Source of the DNA: Roseibium alexandrii DFL-11
GTDB lineage: Bacteria > Pseudomonadota > Alphaproteobacteria > Rhizobiales > Stappiaceae
Assembly: GCF_000158095.2 (NCBI RefSeq)
Contig: NZ_CM011002.1
Coordinates: forward strand, 549,541 to 613,540
Length of the DNA stretch: 64,000 nucleotides
Reading direction: 5' to 3'
Part shown: in pieces, positions 47,557-58,099 of the stretch
Position numbering within the stretch: position 1 is the first letter of the stretch
Layout: the number at the start of each line of letters is the position of its first letter
Position numbers and translations under genes: made by a program
Notes under the pieces: model-generated
What the model saw: only the letters and a program-made list of their open reading frames with translations
What the model was told of the DNA's origin: nothing
The model's database searches: none

Positions 47557-49793
47557 CACTGCACAGCCTGTCTATCAGTTGGAAGGTCGGCCTTGGCTTG
47601 TCCGTTCTTGTCTTGGCCCTGGTTGGACTTGCTGCGAAAGCGACCCTGACACTTTCCAAGATAGATGCAAATTTCAGCTATTATCAGCGTGCGGCGGCAG
47701 AGGCTGAGCGGGCGGTTGATCTGAAAGCGGCAACGCAGGCGTTTGTCGGTTCAGCCAAAGAGTATATCGCCCGCAACACGGAGGCGCGATACCAGTCCGC
47801 TCAGGAGCGTTTTGAAACCGTCCATGGCAAACTCGATGCAGCTCTTGAGGTGGCGCATGGGGATTTTGAAACTGCCGCACTTGCGGCCCAGTCCCTGCTG
47901 GGCCCCACCCGGCAAAGCTTCAGTGAGTTTGCTGTTTTCAGAAATGACCGGAACGATCTCACCGAAACTGCGCTCCCAGCACTTGCCGACCGGTTTGAAT
48001 CCCTGCTGGCGGGTTTCGCAGATCAAGGACATCAAGGCGCAGACGCTGCCCTGCTCCATCTGATGCGGGCGAAGTTTCACACCTACAGGTACCTGACGCG
48101 CTACGACGGGGCACAGCTTGATGCCGCCGCCAAGGCCGTCGCTGACCTGGAAGATGCCTTGCAGGACCTGCCCGACAGCCCGGATCGCAGCTCCGCACTT
48201 GGCATGACTGCGGAGTTCTCGGACGCCCTCGGACACCTGACCCGAACCGTTGAGAAGGAGGCAACGGCTTCCGCCGCATTTTTTGATCAGGGCGTGCGGC
48301 CCTTGCTCGCCTCAGCGGAACGTATGGCCGACATCGCGCATGGTTATGAGCAGGAGGTTGCGACGCGGATTGCTGCGGAAAAACAGAGTGCCTTGTGGAC
48401 CGTCAGCCTGGTGGTGGGCCTCGCTCTGCTGCTTGCGGGCGCTGTGACCGTTTGGCTTCGCCGTACAGTGTCGCAGCCCATCAAGCGCATGACCGACCTC
48501 ATGGGAAAAATCGCCGCCGAGGAGCCGGATGTAGAGATCCCTGGAACATTGCGCCAGGACGAGATCGGTGCCATGGCGCGGGCCTTGGAAGTGTTCGACA
48601 AGGCCGGCCGGGACCGACGTGCCCTTCAGGAGGAACAGGCGCATACACGCGCGGAGGCACGAAAGCGCCAGGACGAAATCGATCAGCTGGTGGCGATGTT
48701 CGGAAAAACCGTTCAACATGTCCTCGGTCAATTGCGCAATGCCTTTGATGGCATGGGCAAAAGTTCGACCAGCCTGGTGGCGTCAGCCGATGACAACGTG
48801 GACAATGCCGGCCGGGTCGCCTCAAGTGTTGACCGCACCGCAGACAACACCCGCGGGGCCGCAGCAGCCACCCAAGAACTTTCCTCTTCCATTGAAGAGA
48901 TCAGCTCCCAAATCTCCAAGGCCCGCGACATGGCTGACAATGCCGCGGGCGTTGCCGCGGAAGTGGGAGATCGGGTTGGCGATCTTGGCGGAGCGATCGA
49001 CCGGATTTCTTCCGTGGTGGACTCAATCCGGGCGATCTCGGAACAAACCAATCTTCTGGCCCTCAATGCAACCATCGAGGCTGCGCGCGCGGGCGAGGCG
49101 GGCAAGGGATTTGCGGTCGTCGCTTCTGAAGTCAAACAACTTGCCAGCCAGACCACGCTCGCCACGGAGGAGGTGGCGGAGGCTGTCGCCCTGGTGCGCC
49201 ACTCCAGCCACGAGGCCGTGTCGGCCACCGACCAGATCAAAGCCGCGGTTAATGCCCTGAATGAGGTGTCGCAATCCGTGGCCGCAGCAACCACGGAACA
49301 GCAGGCCGCGACCGAGGAAATCGCGCGCGCCGTTCAAATGGTCAGTCATGAAACCGATACGATCCAGGAAGATATGAAAGCGGTTTTCGGAACAGGCCAA
49401 TCCACGCGCAGCGTCGCTGGCGACGTGCGCATGGCCGCCGAACGCCTGGTCGCGGACACCAACGAGTTTTCTGACGAAGTGGTCCTTTTTCTCGATGGGT
49501 TGGGTCAGAATACGGTGCGCGAGAAAATCGAGCGCAGATCCCTGCGTGTCGATGCGAGACTGACCGCCGACGGCCAAACCCAGCCTGCCGTGATTGAGAC
49601 AATGTCGCCTGCCTCGCTGGAACTGTGCGTTCAGACACCTCCGTCCCCGGCGACCAAGCTGGAGCTCGATATCCCGGGACTGGGTTATGTCCGGGGCCGG
49701 GTTGCCGATGTTCAGGGCAACCGGGTCTTTGTGCAGCTGCCGCTCGATCGCGAGAGTGTGGAACGCACCGCAAGATATCTGAAAGTCGCTTAG
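47553..49793 (+). CDS. Chemoreceptor with C-terminal PilZ-like tail
   Basis: A 746-residue membrane chemoreceptor: helix 1 (about residues 10-28), helical periplasmic domain (about 30-275), helix 2 (about 280-302), HAMP, and a signalling domain with the tip [22 protein letters not shown]. Behind it is an unusual ~90-residue extension that looks like a PilZ domain. Its RRSLR (661-665) fits the RxxxR motif, but the second motif, normally [D/N]xSxxG, reads TMSPAS, so c-di-GMP binding is doubtful. It overlaps the receiver gene by four bases, so it is coupled to the LOV kinase operon. Confidence 0.82.
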   Translation: MTLHSLSISWKVGLGLSVLVLALVGLAAKATLTLSKIDANFSYYQRAAAEAERAVDLKAATQAFVGSAKEYIARNTEARYQSAQERFETVHGKLDAALEVAHGDFETAALAAQSLLGPTRQSFSEFAVFRNDRNDLTETALPALADRFESLLAGFADQGHQGADAALLHLMRAKFHTYRYLTRYDGAQLDAAAKAVADLEDALQDLPDSPDRSSALGMTAEFSDALGHLTRTVEKEATASAAFFDQGVRPLLASAERMADIAHGYEQEVATRIAAEKQSALWTVSLVVGLALLLAGAVTVWLRRTVSQPIKRMTDLMGKIAAEEPDVEIPGTLRQDEIGAMARALEVFDKAGRDRRALQEEQAHTRAEARKRQDEIDQLVAMFGKTVQHVLGQLRNAFDGMGKSSTSLVASADDNVDNAGRVASSVDRTADNTRGAAAATQELSSSIEEISSQISKARDMADNAAGVAAEVGDRVGDLGGAIDRISSVVDSIRAISEQTNLLALNATIEAARAGEAGKGFAVVASEVKQLASQTTLATEEVAEAVALVRHSSHEAVSATDQIKAAVNALNEVSQSVAAATTEQQAATEEIARAVQMVSHETDTIQEDMKAVFGTGQSTRSVAGDVRMAAERLVADTNEFSDEVVLFLDGLGQNTVREKIERRSLRVDARLTADGQTQPAVIETMSPASLELCVQTPPSPATKLELDIPGLGYVRGRVADVQGNRVFVQLPLDRESVERTARYLKVA

Positions 49794-50011
49794 AATCTTG
49801 AGGTCGGGCGGAGGACATGGTCGATCTTTTGCCAGGAAACTCTAGATTATTCAGGAATATGACCGGTCACACACACTTTTGATCCCAGGCCGTATGGACG
49901 AAGTGGAAACGGAGTGCCTTGAACTTGAACGATGCAAATCCCGGCGAAAGGTCCCTCTCATTCGTCCACCGGGCCTCACTTTTTTCTGATGCCATTCAAG
50001 GATGAGAGACA

Positions 50012-52824
50012 GTGTCTGCGAAAAACGGAACGCGAAACGGGATTGAGGCGACGGCCCGTCAGATCTTGGGGCTGGCAGATGTTTTTCAATGGCGGTCGAA
50101 TGCACAGCACTATCTGACCAACGCCGAGCCGGACGCTTCCAAAGATGACCGGGCCTTGATCACCACTCACTGGGTCGGCAAACAGCTGTGGGATCTTCCG
50201 GTGACTTTGGATCAGCAACAGCAGCTGCGCAAGCGCCTTGCCATCCACAAACCGTTGGAACGGATGCGCTTTCGTGTTCGGCATGCGGGCCAAGAGCTGG
50301 TCGACATCGATCTGAGCGGTTTGCCCGTGTTTGCGCCCTCGGGCGCGTTTCAAGGCTATGAGGGTGTCTGGCAAGTGGCCCATCGGAGACTTGTCTCCGA
50401 GATGGAAACCCGCCGGATCAAGGGGCTGGAACTTGCCGTCAACAAGCCGATTATCGTCACGGACCGCTCGGGATTGATCGAATGGGTCAGTCCTGCCTTC
50501 ACGACGCTGACGGGCTATGCTCTTGAGGAGGTTGTCGGCAAAACACCTGGGTCTTTCTTGCAGTGTGCGGAAACAGATCCCGAAACCGTCCTTGAAATCG
50601 GAACGGCTGTACGGGCGGGACAGCCGATCCGCAGGCAAATCCTCAATCAGCGCAAGACGGGCGAGCAGTACTGGTTCGATGTCAGCATTCAGCCGATCGC
50701 CGGCGCAGACGGTGCATGCGAGGGGTTTGTCGCCGTTCAACCAGACGTCACAGATCTTGTTCGTGCCCGGGAACAGTTTCGCGATCTTCTGGTCAACCTT
50801 CCCGCCGGCGTGATCCACACCGATGAAACGGGTCTCGTGGTCGATTGCAATCTCGAGGCGTGCCGGATCCTCAACAAGACCCGAGAGGCTCTTTTGTCGC
50901 GGTCCCTGACAGATGCGATCGTCCGCCTTTTCAATCGTGACGGATCTGCTCTCCACTCTTGCCAGAACCCTGCTCTTCGCATCCTTGAGAACGGGGACCG
51001 GATTGAAAATGAAGTCTTCGGGATCGGCTTCGCCGATGGTCAAAAGAAATTCATTCGCGTCAGCTCAGCGCCGACCTGGAATGTATTGGAGCAGCGTCAG
51101 GAACACGTTTTCAGTTTCATTGATGTGACCCAAGACGAGGAGGGACGGCAACGGCTTGAGCAAACCACGGATCTTCTGCATGAGGTTGTCGAGACCATCC
51201 CGGATGCCCTTGCAGCCTTTGATGCAGACGACCGCCTGATCCTTTTCAATGAAAACTACCTCAAGACGTATCAGGCCTCTGCCCCGGCCATAAAGCTGGG
51301 GGCACAGTTTGAGGATATTCTTCGCTACGGGCTGGAGCACGGGCAATACGGGGAGGTGGGCGATCATCCCGAAGACAAGACCGCTTGGCTCTCCCGGCGT
51401 CTTGCAGCTCACACGGCGAAGACACCCCCCAAAGCCCTTCAAAAACTGGGAAATGACAGGTGGCTTCAGATCCGCGAACGCCGCAGCGCCTCGGGGACCG
51501 TGGTGGGTGTGCGTACGGACATTACGAGCTTGAAGCGGGCCGAAGAAAACGCACATATTGCCGCACGTACGGATTCACTCACGGGCCTTTCAAACCGTAG
51601 GGTCCTTCTTAACGTGCTGGAGGCGCGCGCGCGGCAAAAGGATCGCTGCTGTGCGCTGTTTCTGATCGATCTCGATCACTTCAAGCTCGTGAACGACACT
51701 TACGGTCACGAGGCGGGTGACGCCTTGTTGTGTGCCACCGCCGAACGCCTCCGACAGCTGGCCGGGCCAGAGGATCTTTGCGTGCGTCTTGGCGGCGATG
51801 AGTTTGCCCTGTTCGTGGCCTCTATCGAACCGGCGCAGGATCTCCCGGACATTGCCAGCAGGATCATGTCCAGTCTCAATCGTCCCGTCGAGCTCTGTGG
51901 ACGAACTTATCGGCCTGTGCAGTCGATCGGCGGCACCCTCATTGAAACAGAGCCGTTGGATGCCGACGCGATCGTTAGGCATGCGGATGCTGCGCTATAT
52001 GCTGCAAAACAGGCTGGCGGTGGGGTCTTTCGTCTTTTTGATTCTGACATCGGGCAGAAGCAAGATCGCTTCAACACCCTTGCCCAGGCGTTGAAAAGTG
52101 CGGTGTATCTGACCAGATCGACGTCGTGTTTCAGCCACAGGTCGATGTTGTCACGGGCGGAATAAGCGGGTTTGAGGCCCTTGCCCGCTGGACACTAAAC
52201 AGAACGGCGATCCCCCCCTTTGAATTCGTGCAGATTGCCGAGGATACCGGTCTGGGGGAGGCCCTCGGCACAGCGATCATGACCAAAGTTCTTCATCTCG
52301 CCCGGCGCTTTTTGTTGCCGCCGGGGTCCGGAGTGACCATTGCGCTCAATCTGGCGACATCACAGCTCAGATCGGCGCGTTTCTTCGAGCGTTTGATCCT
52401 GTCGCTTGAGGCAAATGGCGTTTCGCCTAGCTCTCTGGAGCTGGAAATTCCGGAAACGGTGTTGCTCGATCGACATCAAGGCGAGATCCTCAACAACTTG
52501 CGGAAGGCCCGGAGCTTGGGCATTGGCGTGGCTCTCGATGATTTCGGTACCGGGTTCGCCTCGCTGAGCCATGTTACCGAACTTCCCCTGACGGGATTGA
52601 AACTTGACAAGTCCTTCGTGCGGCGGATGAAGCGGGACCGTGGGTCCGCCGTGATTGCCGGGTCGATCATCGCAATGGCAAAGGGACTGGACCTCAGTTG
52701 CGTGGCCGAGGGGGTCGAGACTGAAGACGAACTGCACTTCCTCAAAGATCTTGGATGCACTCTTGTCCAAGGGTATTACACCGGCCGGCCTGTTCCAGCC
52801 GCTGTGGCCGCAGACCTTCTTTAA
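50012..52824 (+). pseudogene. PAS-GGDEF-EAL gene split by a frameshift near 52105
   Basis: One open frame (50012-52165, GTG start with AAGGATGAGA) encodes PAS domains, one LOV-like (TGYALEEVVGKTPGSFLQCA) but with no photoactive Cys, then a GGDEF domain with intact GGDEF at 594-598 and no RxxD site. A second frame (52126-52824), shifted by two, supplies a complete EAL domain: GFEALARW, ALNLATSQL, LELEIPETV, DDFGTGFAS, KLDKSFV, AEGVETED, QGYYTGRP. Reading the second frame upstream gives SDQIDVVFQPQVD, the usual GGDEF-EAL junction. So a one-base loss, or a two-base gain, near 52103-52110 (GCGGTGTATCTGACC) breaks a single gene. No ribosome site precedes the EAL part. It may be a true pseudogene, a programmed or sequencing frameshift, or a GGDEF-only functional remnant. 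Confidence 0.8.
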
Positions 52825-52914
52825 GCGGTGCGCTGCCGGGAGTTGTGCCCCGTGTGAGGGATTCGCGCCGAATTGCAACGTCACACTTCTCCAAAGAGCC
52901 ATGCGGGTGGTAGT

Positions 52915-54159
52915 TCAGCCGTTCGGGGCCAGCCTATGGCAATTGCGGCCGTCTTCCTTGGCCTTGTAAAGGGCCGCATCTGCGCGGGCGATGACTTGCT
53001 CGGCCGTGCCAGAGGGGTCGGACAGCGCCAGCCCCTGGCTGATCGTCGGGCGTATGGGCCCGTCCTTATGCATAATTTCGAGGTTTGCGACCGTTCCGCG
53101 GATCCGTTCGGCAACGTCGACGGCCATGTTTGTGTCGGTCCCACTCAGCAAAATGAGAAATTCTTCACCGCCATACCGTCCGACGTGGTCATAGCCGCGC
53201 AAGGTGTCTTTGATGGTCGCTGCCACCGTCCTTAAGACCTCGTCGCCGGCCAGATGGCCGAAGCGGTCATTGATGCTCTTGAAATGGTCGAGATCCGCCA
53301 TGATCACCACAAGGGGGGCTTGTGTGCGGGCCGCCTTGCACAGCTCGCTTTCCAGCAGATTGAAGATGGCGCCGCGGTTGAGCACTCCGGTCAGGGCGTC
53401 ATGCATCGCCTGGTCCTTCAGCTTTTGATGGGCCTCCATCAACTGGCCGTTGAGTTCGTAAAGCTGCTGGTACAAGAGGCTCTTTTCAATCAGCACCGAC
53501 ACCTGACCGGCGATCTGCAAGAAGATGTCATGGTGCAAATCCCGATAGGTGTTCTTCTCCCGGCTGGAAAAGAATAAAAAGCCCAACGGTTTGCCATTTG
53601 CAATCAATGGGCATGTCAGGTTCGACAAGATCCCCTCGGCCAGGATCGTGCGTGTTGCCTTGGATCCCGGGTTGTCCCTCTGATAGGCCTCCAGATCGTT
53701 GATGATGCGTGGCTCTCCGGTGGCAAGAATGGTTTGAAGGCTGCTGCCCGACATGGACGCTGCGTAGTTCTTGCTGATGCGCATATCCGGATAATCCGCC
53801 TTTGCCCAAAAGGCCCGGACCCGCGCGCCATTTTCTTCCAAAAGCGCGCAGCCGATCCGGTCATAGGGGATTAGAGTGGAGAATGTCTTGTAGATGCGGT
53901 CCAGAACGTTTTCGGCAAACAGTTCGCTGCCGATTTCCTCCGACAACGTCTGCAGTTTGTGAAACTGTTCAAACCGCTGTTCGAGCCAATCGCCGAGCTC
54001 GGCCAGTTCCTCGCCAAAGGTATCCAGCGGCCCGCTGACGTGATCGGGAACGGGGATGCCATCAAACTGCATCTTGCGCATCTGGCGTAGGGCCGAACCA
54101 TAGACCTCCAAACGCTGAAGGTCTTCATATGTCACGGGCTGGTTATGGGGTTTGCTCAT
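52915..54159 (-). CDS. GAF-domain diguanylate cyclase
   Basis: 414 residues from ATG 54159 (the frame opens at 54180). An N-terminal helical part is followed by a GAF domain (about residues 85-235, with LIPYDRIGCALLEENG and MSGSSLQTILATGEP), a coiled-coil linker and a GGDEF domain (HDALTGVLNRGAIF). GGEEF is intact and RGYD lies five residues before it, the inhibitory site. It is soluble and likely active. It converges on the split PAS-GGDEF-EAL gene and is divergent from the HD-GYP gene. Confidence 0.9.
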   Translation of the reverse strand: MSKPHNQPVTYEDLQRLEVYGSALRQMRKMQFDGIPVPDHVSGPLDTFGEELAELGDWLEQRFEQFHKLQTLSEEIGSELFAENVLDRIYKTFSTLIPYDRIGCALLEENGARVRAFWAKADYPDMRISKNYAASMSGSSLQTILATGEPRIINDLEAYQRDNPGSKATRTILAEGILSNLTCPLIANGKPLGFLFFSSREKNTYRDLHHDIFLQIAGQVSVLIEKSLLYQQLYELNGQLMEAHQKLKDQAMHDALTGVLNRGAIFNLLESELCKAARTQAPLVVIMADLDHFKSINDRFGHLAGDEVLRTVAATIKDTLRGYDHVGRYGGEEFLILLSGTDTNMAVDVAERIRGTVANLEIMHKDGPIRPTISQGLALSDPSGTAEQVIARADAALYKAKEDGRNCHRLAPNG

Positions 54160-54724
54160 GCCCTTTGCCTCTGTCCTCAATCGTTTCCTCTGCGCAGGAT
54201 CCGTTGTTCTTCAAAAGGGCCAGCGGGGTGACGTTTGTCTTTTTTGGACAGCCGGCCGAAGGGTGTACGGCGCACATCACGTAGCGTAAGAGGCAAATCC
54301 TAACAGAAAGGTGGAAGCAATCGTTTGCCTGTGTGTCGCGGCGAACAGTTGCAGGCTCTTTTCACCGATGGGACCCTTAAGAGCACTTTCCTGGCCCCAT
54401 GGTCGCGGTTCTTTCTCAGCCAAAGGTCGCGGGCCCGACCGTGCCGCAAGTGTCTGAACGAAAACCAAAAGACTTGGAGTGCATAACTTCAATATATCCG
54501 TAATATTGACAATAAAATGCGCCGGACGGGTCAATTTATAAAACATAACCCCCCAAATTCTGCCAATCAAAAAAGGTTTTGTTAGATTGTTTCAAGTATT
54601 CGAAGATATGTGAAGTCTGCGCAGTCCTGATCGGAGCGGTGGGGGGTCCTGTTTGGCCGGGTCTCGGGTCTGGACATCCAGGCCTTCGTTCATCGGGTGC
54701 AACAACGGCAGGACTTAAAAAACC
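54160..54724. other. Divergent intergenic region, about 565 bp
   Basis: Lies between the GAF-GGDEF and HD-GYP genes. AT-rich stretches at 54485-54600 (TTGACAATAAAATG, TTTATAAAACATAA) are likely promoter DNA for the HD-GYP gene. A 97-codon minus-strand frame here looks spurious. Nothing else identified. Confidence 0.35.
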
Positions 54725-55816
54725 ATGTTCTTGAGGGTTCTTGACAGCAAATTTCCCTACAAAAGTGCCCTTCGCCTGGTTGAAGACAGATACGGTTTCT
54801 TCGACATCGATATTGAAGACACGATCCAGACTTCCGAAGCCGAATACCTCTCGCTTGTCGTCTTTGATCTCAAGATCAACTCCGACCATCAGCGCAGGCG
54901 TGTGCAGGACCAGTTGCGCGCGCTGGGAAACGTGCCGATCGTCGTCATTTGCGACGTGAAGTCCCAATCCGAATGCGCCTTCTGGAAAGGGGCCGGGCAG
55001 AACACTCTCATTCACAAGAATGAAAAACCCGCCAATATCATGGCCATCATAAGCAAGGTCATGGAAGACTACATCCACGGCATTCGCAACGCGGACAACG
55101 CGCCTGACATTGCCATGAAAGCCGCCAATGCCGCCTTGACGAGCATGGCGGAAAGCGTGCGGTCGCGAGAGGCGCTCAAAGATCAGATGCTTGATGTCGC
55201 GGCCCAGCACATTGTTTCGCTGCTCAACAACAATCGGGCCAGCGACTGGCTCAGCATTGTGGAAATGCATCACAGCCAGACCTTTCAGCACTGCATGACC
55301 GTTGCGAGCAATCTCACGCTTTTTTCCATCGGGTTGGGCCTGTCGCCCAAGGAACACTGCCACATGACCAAGGCAGGCCTCATGCACGACCTTGGCAAAC
55401 TTTTTGTGCCGCTCGACATCCTCGACAAACCCGGGAAGTTGTCGGCCGAGGAATACAGCGTTGTCAAAGAGCACCCGCGCACCGGGGCCGACTTCTTGTC
55501 CGAACACAGCTGTCTGCCGCAGTCGATCATCGACATGACCCGGTCCCATCACGAGTTTCTGGACGGATCCGGCTATCCAGACGGGCTGTCCGCCGATGAG
55601 ATTTCGCCCATGGTCCGGATGATGACGATTGCCGACATCTTTTCGGCCCTGACCGAAAAACGCGCCTACAAAGAGGTCTACAGTCCCCGGGTTGCCATGG
55701 GCATGATGTGGGACATGAAAGGCAAACTAGACCCCGAGTTACTCAAGCAATTTGCCAACATCGTCTGCGGGACACGGGTTGGCAAGGTTGGTGCGCGCCG
55801 CAGAGGCGCGGCCTGA
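54725..55816 (+). CDS. Receiver-like/HD-GYP phosphodiesterase
   Basis: A 363-residue soluble protein. The N-terminal ~115 residues resemble a degenerate receiver with Asp48 at the expected place (LSLVVFDLKI) but a poor acidic pair, so phosphorylation is doubtful. The HD-GYP domain starts near 175: HSQTFQHC, GLMHDLGK (HD 221-222), HHE (275-277), GSGYPDG (GYP 283-285), and IADIFSALTEKRAY. These are the metal and substrate residues of c-di-GMP phosphodiesterases. It should remove c-di-GMP made by the neighbouring cyclases. Confidence 0.88.
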   Translation: MFLRVLDSKFPYKSALRLVEDRYGFFDIDIEDTIQTSEAEYLSLVVFDLKINSDHQRRRVQDQLRALGNVPIVVICDVKSQSECAFWKGAGQNTLIHKNEKPANIMAIISKVMEDYIHGIRNADNAPDIAMKAANAALTSMAESVRSREALKDQMLDVAAQHIVSLLNNNRASDWLSIVEMHHSQTFQHCMTVASNLTLFSIGLGLSPKEHCHMTKAGLMHDLGKLFVPLDILDKPGKLSAEEYSVVKEHPRTGADFLSEHSCLPQSIIDMTRSHHEFLDGSGYPDGLSADEISPMVRMMTIADIFSALTEKRAYKEVYSPRVAMGMMWDMKGKLDPELLKQFANIVCGTRVGKVGARRRGAA

Positions 55817-56310
55817 CGGGCGTTTTCCAGGCTGTGCGGTGTGGTGGTGTTGTTTTGCGTGCTCTTTGGTATTGAGGCGCAGGTCAACCGGCAGGGTTTC
55901 TTCAGTGAATTTCTGGATGGGGAGGGTAGGGCCTTTATCGCAGCTCTGGAAACGAGTGGATCCCCGATCCGGTCGGGGATGACATCAGAGGGGGAGGCGG
56001 GGTTTGGCTTTCCAACTTCGATTGAAGGCTGCGCTCCTGCGGCGCGTGCGCAAACGCCAATTCGATTGATTTGCCGGCAGGAGTGTCCTTATGTTTTTGG
56101 TCACACGGGCTTTTGGACGTCATTCATTGCCTGAGTGCACGTGACGCTGCTCCAAACCGACAATCTGGGTGTAGCTGCGCCTCCTGGCGCACGGACGGAT
56201 CGCACCTTGCACAGTCTGACGTTCATAGCCGATTGTTTTTTAGTTAATCTTTAATCCCGACTCGCCAAACTCCCGTTAAGTCACTTCACGGTTTCCAAGG
56301 GAAACAGGCG
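55817..56310. other. Intergenic region, about 490 bp
   Basis: Holds a segment resembling the repeat at 59.5 kb and a palindrome (see 55872-55980). The right part, AT-rich from 56225, likely holds the promoter of the tandem-PAS chemoreceptor. No gene called. Confidence 0.4.
55872..55980. repeat. Possible decayed repeat copy plus palindrome
   Basis: 55872-55955 is weakly similar to the left flank of the 59.5-kb copy (shared GGCGCAGG, CGGCAG, GAATTTCTG-GGGGAG and TATCGCAG-CT spots). It ends in a perfect 8-bp palindrome (55960-55980, ATCCCCGA / TCGGGGAT around five bases). This palindrome type is common in Rhizobiales intergenic DNA. Similarity judged by eye. Confidence 0.35.
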
Positions 56311-57795
56311 ATGTTTGGTTTTGGCAGAACGGGTTCGGCGACGTCTCAGAAACTCGCGGTGCTGGAGCATGTGTCGTCGGCGGTCATGATTGCCGACAAC
56401 AACCGCAATATCGTTTATATCAACAAGGCCCTTGCAACCTTTCTGGGGGCCAATGAAGCTGCGATCCAAACAGACCTGCCGGCTTTCAAGATCGATGGCC
56501 TTGTCGGCGCGAATATCGACATCTTCCACAAGAACCCGGAGCATCAAAAGCGCATGATCGGCGCCATGGACGGCGTTTTTGAGACGATGATCGAGGTTGG
56601 TGGTACGAAGTTTGATCTGATTGCACAGCCAATCCTGGATGGGGCAACGCGGCTTGGAACCATGGTCGAGTGGCGGGATGCCAGCGACCGACTGGCCCGC
56701 CAGGACTACAAGGCCCAGATCGATGCCGTTGGCCGAAACCAGGCTGTGATCAGTTTCACGCCCGACGGCCATATTCTGGAAGCGAATGAGAATTTCCTGG
56801 TAACATCTGGTTACGCTGCGCACGAGATTGTGGGCAAGCACCATCGGATGTTCATGCCGGACAACCAGCGTCAGACGGCAGACTACGTCCGGTTCTGGCA
56901 GGAGCTTGCCGATGGGCAAGCCAAGTTTGGCGAGTATGAACGGGTTACGAAGGCGGGCGAGACCGTCTGGTTGAGCGCCAGCTACAATCCCCTGCTGGAT
57001 GACACCGGTCAGGTCATCAAGGTCGTCAAGTTCTGTTCCGATATTACCGACACGGTGGTCCGCCGTCAGAAGCGGCGGACCGCACAGCAGCTGATTTCCG
57101 ATGACATCGGCCGGATCACCGGCTCGGTCTCTGCTGCCAACGAGCGGGCTGCGATCGTTGCCACATCGGCCGACCAGGCCTCTGAAAATGTCCAGACGAT
57201 GGCGGCGAGCGTCGAAGAGCTGGTGGCCTCGGTCAATGAAATCAATCAGCAAGTGGTTGAAGCCAGCGGGATTTCCCAGCGGGCAGAAGCGGAGGCCGGG
57301 CGCACCACGTCGACCGTTGAGGGCCTGTCCGAGGCGGCGTCTGAAATCGACAACGTGGTCAAGCTGATTTCCGAAATCGCGGAACAAACCAATCTGCTCG
57401 CGTTGAACGCAACGATCGAAGCAGCCCGGGCCGGTGAGGCGGGCAAGGGCTTTGCCGTGGTCGCCGCGGAAGTCAAGGAGCTGGCGACCCAGACCAGCAA
57501 GGCAACCGACGAAATCGGGCAAAGCATTCAACGGGTGATCACCAGCACCGGCGATGCCATAAGTGCCATCCAGGTGATCACGGACACGATTTCCAAGATC
57601 AAGGAGATCAACACCACGATCTCGTCGGCCGTTGAAGAACAGTCGGCGACAACGCGGGAAATGTCCGGATCCATGCAGGTGGCAGCCGCGGGTGTGCGCG
57701 AAATCTCGACCGGAATCCGGGAGATTTCAGACGCGGCCAACGAAATCGATACCTCGATCCAAACCGTTCAAAAGGCCGCGTCAGAAATGGGCTGA
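56311..57795 (+). CDS. Soluble chemoreceptor with tandem PAS domains (BdlA-like)
   Basis: A 494-residue chemoreceptor without membrane helices. Two PAS domains: one at about 15-125 (with [17 protein letters not shown]) and one at about 140-245 ([20 protein letters not shown], as in BdlA/Aer2-type receptors). The signalling domain has the tip [22 protein letters not shown]. Such proteins sense internal redox or ligand state, and BdlA itself controls biofilm dispersal. By context a link to c-di-GMP is plausible but unproven. There is no haem motif to assign a cofactor. Confidence 0.88.
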   Translation: MFGFGRTGSATSQKLAVLEHVSSAVMIADNNRNIVYINKALATFLGANEAAIQTDLPAFKIDGLVGANIDIFHKNPEHQKRMIGAMDGVFETMIEVGGTKFDLIAQPILDGATRLGTMVEWRDASDRLARQDYKAQIDAVGRNQAVISFTPDGHILEANENFLVTSGYAAHEIVGKHHRMFMPDNQRQTADYVRFWQELADGQAKFGEYERVTKAGETVWLSASYNPLLDDTGQVIKVVKFCSDITDTVVRRQKRRTAQQLISDDIGRITGSVSAANERAAIVATSADQASENVQTMAASVEELVASVNEINQQVVEASGISQRAEAEAGRTTSTVEGLSEAASEIDNVVKLISEIAEQTNLLALNATIEAARAGEAGKGFAVVAAEVKELATQTSKATDEIGQSIQRVITSTGDAISAIQVITDTISKIKEINTTISSAVEEQSATTREMSGSMQVAAAGVREISTGIREISDAANEIDTSIQTVQKAASEMG

Positions 57796-58099
57796 CATAG
57801 GGCCGTGACTTTCGGCTTCGGTGCCAGCACGCCCAGAGAGTTCTGAGCGCCCCTCGGCCAAGACCTGGTCCCCAAAGCCCTTTTGCCGCAGTGCGGGCTT
57901 GTTGGCCCTGTGGCTGGCGAGCCTGATTTTTGGGCGCAGGACAACCGCAAGGTCATCATCGCCGGTTGCCGGGGCGGAGAGGGCGGTGATCTGAAACGCC
58001 GCTTTCAGCTGTGCCGTGGACGCGTATCCGGATCTATGGCCGGTTCGTCTCACGGATTTTGCCGACCATACCCCATACCGACCGGAAGCCTGCGCCCAC
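57796..58099. other. Intergenic region, about 300 bp, possible decayed repeat
   Basis: Contains a stretch (57985-58025) similar to sequence next to and inside the dispersed repeat (GATCTG-A-CGC-GCT-TCAGCTG). No gene called; both flanking genes end here. Confidence 0.3.

Noticed and set aside
49976..51043. Minus-strand open frame of 355 codons opposite the PAS-GGDEF gene
   Set aside because: It mirrors the PAS region and has no family features.
56281..57531. Minus-strand open frame of 416 codons opposite the tandem-PAS chemoreceptor
   Set aside because: Shadow of the conserved signalling domain; no protein-like motif.
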